A DNA stretch of 64,000 bases from Chrysaora quinquecirrha (taxonomy: Eukaryota; Cnidaria; Scyphozoa; Semaeostomeae; Pelagiidae): assembly GCA_014526335.1 (NCBI GenBank), contig JACTAT010000032.1:8744468-8808467 (forward strand). Reading direction: 5' to 3'. Below are positions 1-9,519 of the stretch, piece after piece. The notes under the pieces were generated by a model. That model was not told the origin of the DNA. It made no database searches and saw nothing but the letters and a program-made list of their open reading frames with translations. Every line of letters starts with the position of its first letter. Position 1 is the first letter of the stretch. Made by a program: the position numbers and the translations under genes.

Positions 1-633
1 AGACTTGGAGCAAGTCTAAGACGGTGCTAACTCAACTACAGTATATATCTATCTCCTACTAGGCCTAGGCCTATCAGTTTTTATGCCTGTCTATGATTTG
101 TTTGACTCTTAGGCACCAACCAAACATGCTACAAAGTATTCAGGTACACCTTTGTAATAAGCAGCTTGGCTGAGATTCTTTTGCCAAAAGTTTTGGTGGA
201 GTGGAGACAAAACTTCACTTGCCAATTACATTGAAAAGCAAGAAAAGAGCCAAGAATAGTTGTTAGAGGGTACCAGTCATTCCGTGAAAGCTGAAAAACC
301 AGATATTTTGAGCAACTTTGATGACTGGACCAAAAGGCCAGTTGCTTATTTTAAAAAGTGTACCTTACCTACAAGGTTCAAAGAACAAGAACTGCTTGTT
401 TGGGGGGAGGGGAGCAAAACTTCCTGCCAGTACTAATAGGGTTGGTAAAGTAATTTATATATTTTTCTATTTTTAATTTTAGATGACACTGTTTTGAGGC
501 TAGAAGCTGAGAAAAGACTGCAGAGTAAAGTTGAAAAAGATAATGATAATACAGCGTGAAAGATTTTAGAACAATATTTGTGGGTAACAAATTAAACTCA
601 GCTGGGAAGAAACAGATTTGATGAAATCCCAAA
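1..633. other. 5' flank of the UQCC6-like gene, no gene seen
   Basis: No reading frame here resembles a protein and no repeat stands out. The stretch lies directly upstream of the UQCC6-like start codon, so it should contain that gene's promoter and 5' UTR. I could not place a TATA box, initiator or upstream exon with confidence. Confidence 0.4.
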
Positions 634-1340
634 ATGCCTGCTGGTTTATCTTGGAGCAAATACTTTAAATTTGCTAGCTCTTGCATTCTAACTGCCCTCT
701 TGGGTGCTGCAGTTGTTCATAGATATTACAGCCCTAATCTGGTAAGTTGTATCTTCTGTGAGTGGAAGATGAATTTCCATATTTTTTGTCCTGTATTGCA
801 AACAATCATGCAATCTTTAGCATTCAGTATGGAAGTGAAATGCCAGAGCAGATGCTCTGATCAGAGTGCTGTTCCACTTTCCCCTATAAGAGATATTATT
901 TGAGTTAAGGTTACCTTCGGGGCTAGAGGTAGTGTTTTAGGGGTCATTCAAAAATGACATCTCACAAATTTTGAAAGTCTTTGACCCCCTCCCTCCTCAT
1001 TGTCACACACTGTCACTGAAAAGCTGTCACCAAATAGACTTGCTATAAGTCTATTTCTGAATTTATATCTTTGCATATTGTATTCTGATTAGACAAAAAC
1101 AGACAGTACCATCTAGGGGGGGGGGGTTGGAAGGGTAAGAGGTCTAGGGCCCAGTCTCTAAAGGAGCCTGCAAAAATTGAAGTGCTCGTTTCTTATCTTA
1201 CTGATATTAATTCAAGAAGCAATTATTTATTGTCACATGATTTTCAGGAAATTCCCGAGAAACCCCCTGATCTTGAAAGTTTGGAACGAAAATCATTTAT
1301 CTCTATCAAAGAAGATGAAGAAGTAAACAAGAAGACTTAA
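634..1340 (+). CDS. UQCC6: UQCC6/brawnin-like mitochondrial complex III assembly micropeptide (2 exons)
   Basis: Exon 1 is 634-741 and exon 2 is 1248-1340; the intron begins gtaagt and ends ttttcag, in phase 0. The product is 66 residues; vertebrate brawnin (C12orf73/UQCC6) is about 71. The start MPAG, a hydrophobic stretch at about residues 13-26, the block VVHRYYSPNL and the following EIPEKPP match the family layout: a short N-terminus, one inner-membrane segment, a conserved HRYY motif, a proline-rich turn and a charged tail. In vertebrates the protein sits in the mitochondrial inner membrane and is needed to assemble respiratory complex III. The role here is inferred from that family. No odd residues or frame breaks are seen. 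The match was made by eye, but the length, the exon junction beside the conserved PNL/EIP block and the motif order make another identity unlikely. Confidence 0.85.
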
Positions 1341-2040
1341 ATATCAGAAAAGAATTAACCTTATACCTGAGTGAGTCATCTGTATATATCTGTATATGCT
1401 TGTGTTAACAGGGATTCTTTAACAAAGTTTTTGATAGATTAATGCTCTGTGGATGTCCAGGGAGCTGTTTAATTTGATCGGACACAACATTTGAATTTTT
1501 CAAGTGCTCGTTAGAGATGTCAAGATGTGTTTAAATTGCCACGAAACTAAATTGTTTGGAGGATATCTTGTTTTAAGTGTCGCTATGCGCTGTTTAGCTC
1601 ATTTGAAACATAATTGACTGTGTTATGTTTATAGATCCGAGTTCATATTTTTGACGAGTTTACCCATGGGGAAAGGAGAAAGGCTTGAAGATTTTCACTA
1701 ATGAAGCAGACAATATTTAGCCCCTGTCTTTGATTTGCAACGATTCTGTTGGTTAGATTATATTTTACCCCCCCCCCCCATATATAACATCCACCACCAT
1801 TCTTAGAGAAACACCCCTCATCGTACTGAAAGCTGCCTCTCCCCACAGCAATCATTGTATCCCACCACAGGCATCATCTGAACATCTGCTACAGCAATCA
1901 TGACCTGACCCCCCACCTTACTCAATATCTCCCACCGTACTCAGAGGGCCTCCTCCCCACGGTAATGATGATATCCCCTACCGCACTGATTATCCGCCAA
2001 TACGGTACGGACGTGTAATTTTTTGCTCTGGTGAAAAGTG
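1341..2040. other. Noncoding spacer with a degenerate C-rich repeat
   Basis: The 3' flank of the UQCC6-like gene. From about 1768 to 1995 there is a run of loosely repeated CCACC/CCCCAC and CAATCAT segments that looks like a decayed tandem repeat. It begins with a C homopolymer just before 1780. No coding potential is supported. The 5' boundary of the LINE that follows could not be fixed. Confidence 0.4.
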
Positions 2041-2085
2041 AAAATGTCGATAAAAAGATAAATCTAGAATAGTACCTGTCAGCAG

Positions 2086-3943
2086 ATGGAGAATATTGTA
2101 GATATTATAGACGAAGGAATTATCTTAAAGCTTGTATGGAAAAAATATGCAGATAAAAACGAAAAAAGAATTTTGAAAGAGAAGCTACTAAAAGATCATG
2201 TTGGCAAAATAATAATAGAGTACCACTCCGACAAAGTGTCAGATGAAAGTAAGTCATATGCAACTAATCTTACTACAATTCTTCCTGGATATGTTGACAT
2301 CAAACAAGTTCAAAACGAATTTATAATATTTTTCAAAATAAAAACTTTAAAATTGAAGAAAAGAGAATAACTTAAATCTTTCGTACTTTACTGAATCTGA
2401 CAAACAGCCGAAATTAGAAATCAGTATTCAAGTTTTTCCATTAAAGCATAAAATAATAGTTCAAGGCAGTCAGAACCATATCTTAAACTTTGTTGAAAAC
2501 TATCACGAAATTTTATCTGTATTGGACGAAAAGAACAAGTCAGATATATCAAAAGACCTCTTGGGAAATTTGGATGAAATAGATTTGAAAGGGGAACCAA
2601 CTTGCATCAACTCCTCCATAACTGATATAGAGCTTCCGATCATTATTGAGGAAAGCCAAGACAAGGAAGACGCAATCAGATACCCAAGCGACGACGACGA
2701 AATGGATGGAAAAAATCAATTGGATGATAGCAACTGGCATCGGAAATCTCTCGAAATGTTCAATAAATTGCAAAACTCAATGAAAGATATTCAAATTCAG
2801 CTACAAGACATTGTGCCGTCTATAAAAAAGATTGACACAATTGATGCAGAACTTAAAAAATGTAAATTAAAATATTTCTGTCTGGAAGAAAAATACACAG
2901 AACTTAACCAAAAAATTAACGTTATTACAGAAAACCAAAAGAAATTAGATTTATCATTAAACTCAATTAAAGAAATTGCGCAAGAAGCTGCCACCCACTC
3001 CTCACTTATCCAACATGAATTAAACGATAACATCGATTCCTTGCGTAAAGAATTACAAAACGATATGAGTAATTTGGAAAAAAAGGTCACAATTAACATA
3101 TCCAAAGATGTAGAAGAAGCTCTATCCTTCAACAACAGAATGAATGATTCTAACCTTCTAAATAACAATACCTTTGCAACCCTACCCCAACCCATACCAC
3201 GACAATCCTACTCGGCAGTAGCCAAAAACAGCTTTCCATCAGCCACATCACGACCTTGGACTCCTGATCACCCACCAACTGGACCATCCTATCACCTGCA
3301 CCCAAAAAGCCAAACACTGCAAAAACAGCAAGTAACACAAAATAACCAACCAAGTCAACAAGCTTCAACCGCCTCTTTGCCCCAAACATCTCTCCAACCT
3401 GAACAATCACAACAAGCACGACTCTTCGAACAACAAAATATTTTGATTGGCGACTCAAATATTCGCTACATCTCCCCAAAAAGATTCCCATCAGCCATTG
3501 CAAAAATCCGATGCCCAACATTACAGAAAATACCTGAAATCATGAATAGTATCCACATTCCAAATGCAAAGAAAATCCTAGTACATCTTGGAACCAATGA
3601 CATAGAGTATTTACAATCATCCACAGAATTCAAAGACCATCTCACAGTAGCAATCTCCACAATCAAATCAAAAGCACCCCACGCAGATATTATCGTGTCC
3701 GCAATCCTACCAAGAGGCGATAACCAACAAAGAAAGGTAATGTTGGCCAACGACATAATAGCAGAGTTTTGCCAAGAAAGGCCATGGGATGATCAAATGG
3801 AAATTTTGTTTCATGCCAAAATCAATCCAAGAATGCTGGCAGATGAAAAACATCTTGACCGAGTTGGTTTGAAGATTTTTATAACAGAAATCAAATCTCT
3901 ATTTTTTGGAAATGGACGCAGCTCATCGTTCTCAGTATGGTAA
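2086..3943 (+). pseudogene. LINE ORF1 with C-terminal SGNH hydrolase-like domain, one frameshift
   Basis: Frame 1 is open from the ATG at 2086 to the stop at 2370. Frame 2 is open, without a start codon, from at least 2372 to 3943 and continues the protein, so one indel lies near 2340-2371. The N-terminal part is a small basic/hydrophobic domain. A coiled-coil-like, Lys/Glu-rich segment covers roughly 2730-3130, followed by a Pro/Gln/Ser-rich linker. The last 160 residues form an SGNH-like domain: GDSN at about 3449-3460 (nucleophile Ser), HLGTND at 3584-3601, and DEKH near 3844-3855 (Asp and His of the triad). In CR1-type ORF1 proteins this fold is an esterase with RNA- or lipid-related roles that remain debated. 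The triad is intact. The frameshift could be a true mutation or an assembly error. Confidence 0.8.
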
Positions 3944-4091
3944 TTGACTCTTTGTATTCTTAATCATATATATATATATTTTTTTTCCTCCCTTATTTAA
4001 AGAAATTTCTTTTAAAGCCCCTATACTTAACCCCCCCTCCAAATGCTAAGATATCTTCCATCTGCTGGCTTGGTACTTCACATGAAACTAA

Positions 4092-7000
4092 ATGAAACTA
4101 AGATCCCCGTTGGATTTTACAATAAGTCATCTCAACATTCATGGTCTTGACAGCAATTTCGGCTGCAAGATTCCTGATCTTGAAGCTGAATGTATTAGAA
4201 ATGATATTAATATCTTTACTGAAACCTGGTCCTGTACCCATAACAAAGATGTTCCTAACTTTTTTTATATTGAGGTTCCTCCGAACAAGATAAATAAAAA
4301 TGCATCTGGAAGAAGTTCTGGAGGAATCTTAATATATTGCAAACTCTATCTACAAAATAAGATAAAAGTAGTGAAAGTCCATAACAATTATATTTGGCTA
4401 GAGATAGATAAAACGTTTTTAACAATTACCAACAAAACCTCAGGATTTGCGCTACCTATATACCACCCTCAGATTCTAAATACTTTACAAATGACATCTT
4501 TGATGATCTTTTAGACGATGTTATAAATTTTCTACTTCCACAGATGACTTAATGATAATAGGTGACTTCAATGCTCGTACGAGCTGCGTACCTGATAATC
4601 TACCAGACTTTAAACATTCATCCAATACAGAAGCCGACATTCTGAATCTTGGTAACTTCTTACCAAGGTCGAATTGTGATCAAGGTGATCCCAACAATCA
4701 TGGACGCCAGCTAATCAATCTATGTCGATCACTGAATCTTAGAATATTAAATGGTCGAAAATTCGGTGATGCAATAGGGAATCTAACCTGCCTTACAAAT
4801 AATGGTGCTAGCACTGTTGATTATGCTGTTGTATCCCAATCACTTTATGACAAGACATCCCTATTCTACGTAAGCGAGCAGTCCTGCTTGTCTGATCATT
4901 GTAAAATAACTGCTCATCTGCCTAACAAAAAGCTCATAGTTGAAAATAACAATAAGCATAACTGGACAGCCTTAAAAAATAATTTCATATGGGACAAGGA
5001 ATCCTCAGAGAGCTTTCGCCGGGCACTGAGCTCTGACGAAATAAGAATCAGACTTTCAAACATCCTAAACGATAAGCAAAAACTTAACGATCTTAATTAC
5101 TTAAGTTCAGAATTAACGAGCATTTTCCACGACGTGGCTAAAATGTCACTAAAACCTAAGAACCCGAAGAAGCAATCACAAAATAGCAAGCAACCTCCCA
5201 AAAAGAAATGGTTTGACTCCCAATGTAAACTCTCAAAAAGCGAATTAAATAAACTCTCCAAACAAAAACAACTCGATCCTTTCAGTCTGTTTAAAAGGAA
5301 TAAATATAGAGAAAAATTAAAAGAATACAAATCCCTTCTTCATACTAAACGTAAAAATTTTTGGAATGACAGAATAACCGAATTGCAACAAAACCCATAT
5401 GAAGAGAGCTTCTGGAATATTTGGAAAGACTTCGATGAAAACATTACAAAAAAACCCAACGCAATACAAAACGGTTCTATTTGGGAAAATTACTATAAAG
5501 AGCTTTTCCATGCTGATAATCAGGAAAATACACATTTCCGTGCAGCTAATCCCAATGTTACAATACTTAGTAAAGAGATTGATGACAAAGAACTTACTGA
5601 ATGCATAAAAAAACTGAAAAACAAAAAAGCTATAGGATTTGATGGAATAAGCAACGAAATGATCAAAAACTGCTCTATTGATTTATTTACACTAATCAAG
5701 ATAACTCTAAACTTAATGCTCTCCTCGGGTCAGGTGCCCAATTCATGGTGTAAAGGACTTATTACTCCCGTCTACAAAAAAGGATCCAAATCTAACCCAG
5801 ATAACTACCGTGGTATCTGTGTTGGTAATGCCCTTCTTAAATTGTTTTGCCTACTATTAAACACTAGGCTCTCCTCAATTGTAAATATGAACAAACTTAT
5901 TAGTAAAAATCAAATTGGCTTCCAGAGCGGAAGCCGCACTTCTGACCATCTTCTTACTCTAAAAGCTTTAATAAATAAACATGTTCGTGATAATAGAAAA
6001 CAAAAAGTTCATGCTGCTTTCATAGATTTCCGCAAAGCTTTTGATAATGTATGGCACAACGGCCTTTTCCAAAAACTAGAGAAAAGTGGAATAGATCAAA
6101 ATTTTCTAAAAACAGTTCAAAGCATCTATAAAAATACTGAATGCGCAGTTAAATTAAACAACAAATGCACAAAATTCTTCAAATGTTCCAAAGGTGTTCG
6201 GCAAGGATGTCCATTAAGCCCAACGTTGTTTAATTTGTATATCAATGACTTAGTTGATATCCTAGATAAAGACAATCCAACACCGCTTGACCTTGGTCAT
6301 GAACCTATAACTTGTCTATTCTATGCTGACGACTTAATCATCCTTTCAACTTCTCATGACGGGCTACAGAAATGCTTGAATAGCTTAGCTGACTATTGTA
6401 ACCGCTGGAAACTTAAAGTCAATTCAGATAAATCCAAGTGTATGACATTCTATAAAAACAATACCAAATACAAACGAAATTTTTACATAAACAATTCCCC
6501 AATCGAAAATGTAACTGAGTTCACCTATCTTGGTATCACCCTAAACGCAGCTTGTAATTTCAAGGAGACTTTAAACATACTCAGCGCTAAAGCCAATCGT
6601 GCTCTTTTGGCTCTAAATAGCAGATTTAAAATTAAACATCTCCCTGTTAAAATTGCTTTAAAACTCTTTGACTCAATGATCTCACCTATCCTCCTTTATG
6701 GCTCAGAAGTTTGGGGACCCTACCTTAACTTTAAACAAAGTGATTGGGATAAACAGGAAATCGAAAAGGTGCACACCCAATTCCTTAAAAGAATTCTTGG
6801 TGTTAACAGATCCACTACAAATGCTTTGGTCCGTGCTGAAATGGGACGATTCCTCTAAACGTGGCAATTGACTGTAGAGTTAATAATTTTGTCAAACATA
6901 TTAGAGGCGATTGTGAACCAGATTCACTTGTCTTTCAAGCACTTGAATATGAAAACTCTGTTAATTCTCGTAAAACAATAAACTCTTATATTAACGAAAT

Positions 7001-7541
7001 AACTAACGATGTAAAAGAAAACGGCTTAACCATAGACTCTCTAACATCTCTCTCTAAAACTAACACGAAAAAGGTACTAAAACATCAATATCACATATAC
7101 TGGAAATCTTACATTGACAGCTGCTCAAAAGCTCTTTCCTATAAGACATACAAGACTCGAACCTATTTTGAGCCATATCTATACTTAATCCAAAAGCGAA
7201 AATGTAGAAGATTCTTCTCAAAATTAAGACTTAGTGACCATTGCCTAGCAATTGAAAAGGGGAGACACTTGAAACCCCCCATTGAAAGAGATCAAAGATT
7301 CTGCAAATACTGTAGCAATGAAGTAGAAAATGAAACACACTTTTTATTATCCTGTAAAAATTACAACTTTGAGCGCAAGATTTTCCTTGAAAAGATTGAA
7401 AACCTATGTCCCCAATTTAAATCGATCCCAACAAATGAACAAAAATTCATATATCTAATGACATGCGAAAATGAAACTTTGATAAAAGATACAAGCGAAT
7501 TCATTTCAACTATATATGATAAGCGATTACAAGCAAATTAA
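4092..7541 (+). pseudogene. LINE ORF2: APE endonuclease, reverse transcriptase, zinc-binding tail; two frameshifts
   Basis: Three consecutive open frames (4092-4514, 4552-6858, 6861-7541) belong to one protein. A one-base loss near 4525-4535 separates the first two; another near 6850 separates GRF from LNVAID. The endonuclease part shows SHLNIHG, the strand-helix MIIGDFNART and the terminal SDHCK. The reverse transcriptase shows FIDFRKAFDNVWH, RQGCPLSPTLFNLYINDL, FYADDLIIL (YADD codons at 6322-6333), LKVNSDKSKCM and FTYLGI. The tail holds CKYCSNEVENETHFLLSC, a C-x2-C...H-x4-C zinc-binding pattern common at the end of such ORF2 proteins. The family nicks target DNA and copies its RNA there. 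The catalytic residues visible are intact and the breaks are single bases, so the copy is young or the breaks are sequencing errors. Confidence 0.88.
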
Positions 7542-7719
7542 AAAAAAAAAAAATTAGAGCATTTTAGAACCTTTATCTTTATTAACACTCAACTGTAACT
7601 TGCGTAACTTGCGTATCTTTTTCTAATTAACATTGTATTTTTTGTTATGTTGTAGTGTAGTTGTAGACCATGTATCATATGATATAGCGTCGAATTTGAA
7701 AAAAAAAAAAAAAAAAAAA

Positions 7720-8041
7720 CAATCGTTGCCGCTGCAGTTTGCAAACATAGGAGATCTACGAATCTTCATATGTTTTTTGAATCTTGAGTGCTGTGCGTTG
7801 CTAAGGGGCATTTCTAAGCATTCTTCGCGTGAAATAGCGCCATCAATATTTTCCAGAAACATATATGTTTCACTCAGTAGAAAAACAAATAACACAAACT
7901 TGTGTGATGAACGTATTAATTATTCCACTTGTAAGCATTTTCGTTATTTTTCATTTTTATTCGAACTATAACAACAGTTAAATAAAAAACACAAAAAAAC
8001 TTATAAAATTAGCGATTAGCAGTTGTAAGAAAACGTGAGAA
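7720..8041. other. Intergenic, no gene seen
   Basis: Begins with GC-richer sequence just after the LINE A-tract, which should be the LINE target-site flank. No protein-like frame or repeat family is recognised. Confidence 0.4.
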
Positions 8042-8504
8042 TAAGGCCCTGGCCAAAGGGCAAACGATAATGTGGTTTGTTAAACGATCGAGACTGCTAC
8101 ACCATAGAGCAAAACATACTGTTGCTTGAATTTGCTCAAAAGCATTTTTTTAACCACTAAGGCCTCGTTTACATTGAACCGGATAAATTTTATACGCATC
8201 AGAATTGTCCAGTTCTGTTCGGTTTACACTTTCAGTTTTCAGACATTGTTTGTCAAACATTAGAAATTTTCTTGGCAAGCAAAATGTTTTACCGTTTGGC
8301 AAGGTCACAAAACAATGCTTGTCGATCATTTTTTGTTTGGGTCAAGCAAAAAATGTTTTGAACTTTTCAAAAAATATCGCGCAACGAATTCTTCTTATTT
8401 ATGCTTGACAAGCAATGTTTTGTGACGTGGCGAAACGTTCAAACACTTGATAAGCAAATTCCAAATGTTTGACAAAAATGTTTGATCGTTTGGCCAGGGC
8501 CTTA
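8042..8504. mobile_element. Inverted-repeat DNA element (MITE-like), 16-bp perfect ends
   Basis: The sequence TAAGGCCCTGGCCAAA at 8042-8057 is exactly inverted at 8489-8504. Inside, TGTTTGTCAAACATTagaaa near 8247 is roughly inverted at about 8459-8480, so the right part is itself foldback DNA. No transposase frame is present, so the element is nonautonomous. Its ends interleave with those of the next element. Confidence 0.6.
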
Positions 8505-8722
8505 GTAACAAACACACGGCACGTTGCTTAAGTCTTGGCAACAATGACGGACAATGAATGCGAAGAAAATAAATGCGGATAAAAGCATTTACACTGTGTA
8601 AAAACAAGTCGAACTAATTTAATCCGCTTTTCTATGTGAACTTATTTAGTGCACATAGCCGAGCTGAATCCAAACGAAATTTAATGTGGATAAAATTTAT
8701 CCCGCACGGTGCAAACGGGGTC
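8160..8722. mobile_element. Second inverted-repeat element interleaved with the first
   Basis: The left end near 8161-8195 (GGCCTCGTTTACATTG, then GGATAAATTTTAT) is inverted with about 80% identity at 8688-8722 (ATAAAATTTATCC, then CAAACGGGGTC). It has no coding capacity. Because its ends interleave with 8042-8504 rather than nest, one element probably lost or copied part of the other. Confidence 0.5.
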
Positions 8723-9519
8723 TAATAACGTTATTACCATATTCTGCTTATGTGTTTCTTTATTATATTTCCTTAACATAACGAAAATTGGCAAACCTAT
8801 AAAAATAGAAATACAGCGGATAACGCCCTAGAATGGACAATAACGATGGTCCCATAGGTGTCCACTATAAAGAGGTTCCACCACAGTATATTAACATGTA
8901 AGCTTTTAGCTGAGGTGCAACGGTGCAGTTTCTCACACACGCCATGGATTACGTAGCGTTGTTTTTACCCAGTAGATTTGCAACAAAATTGATTTATTTC
9001 AATTCTAGCGCAACATTTTTTTGGTTTCAGGCAATAGGCAATGCATTTCAGTCGTGTCTCATACCCTTTGGGGCAAGGATCAAAGATCTCACACATTAGT
9101 CAGATTCAATGCCACGCAACTGCATTGCTTGCGCAACCGATAATTGCTCCGACACATTCGAGCTTTCAAAATTTAAGCATTGCCTCATAAAGAGCTATTA
9201 CAACTAGCTTTAATGGGGATAAACGGAGATAAAAGCGACGCGCGTCAGAGGGCTACGCAGTCTATAAATAGATAATTGTATTTCGCTAATGAGCAATGCA
9301 TTGACTCTATTGTGCAGAGTAAAAGATCTCGCCCATGAAAAATTTGGATTCGAACTCAAATCAGTTCAATAGACTAATTTTTAAAATGCTTGGTCTTATC
9401 TCCGTTGATTCCTTTTAAGCTTTTAACAAGTAGAAAAATATCACTTCTGAAAAAATGTTTTAATAACATTTAACTGTTTAAACAATGAAACTTACGGTTA
9501 GAAAAATTCTGCTTCGTCT
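8723..9519. other. Intergenic, no gene seen
   Basis: AT-rich sequence lying 3' of the minus-strand coding exon that starts at 9520. It should contain that gene's 3' UTR or a downstream intron. No protein-like frame was found. Confidence 0.35.

Larger units (their letters stand above)
2041..7719 (+). mobile_element. Non-LTR retrotransposon (LINE, CR1/L2-like group) with SGNH-domain ORF1
   Basis: The element contains a 5' leader, ORF1 (2086-3943), an inter-ORF region (3944-4091), ORF2 (4092-7541), a short 3' UTR and a terminal A-tract at 7699-7719. A shorter A run follows the ORF2 stop at 7542-7553. ORF1 has a coiled-coil-like middle and a C-terminal SGNH hydrolase-like domain. ORF2 has an APE-type endonuclease, a reverse transcriptase with YADD, and a C-terminal Cys/His cluster. 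Esterase-type ORF1 proteins are known from CR1 and related clades; I cannot assign the clade firmly without a tree. Both ORF starts are present, so the copy is not strongly 5'-truncated. Three single-base frameshifts make it inactive as assembled. The left edge is approximate. I found no convincing target-site duplication. Confidence 0.85.

Noticed and set aside
9336..9380. tRNA-like T-arm (GAGTTCGAATCC on the minus strand)
   Set aside because: No acceptor stem, D arm or anticodon arm could be folded around it.
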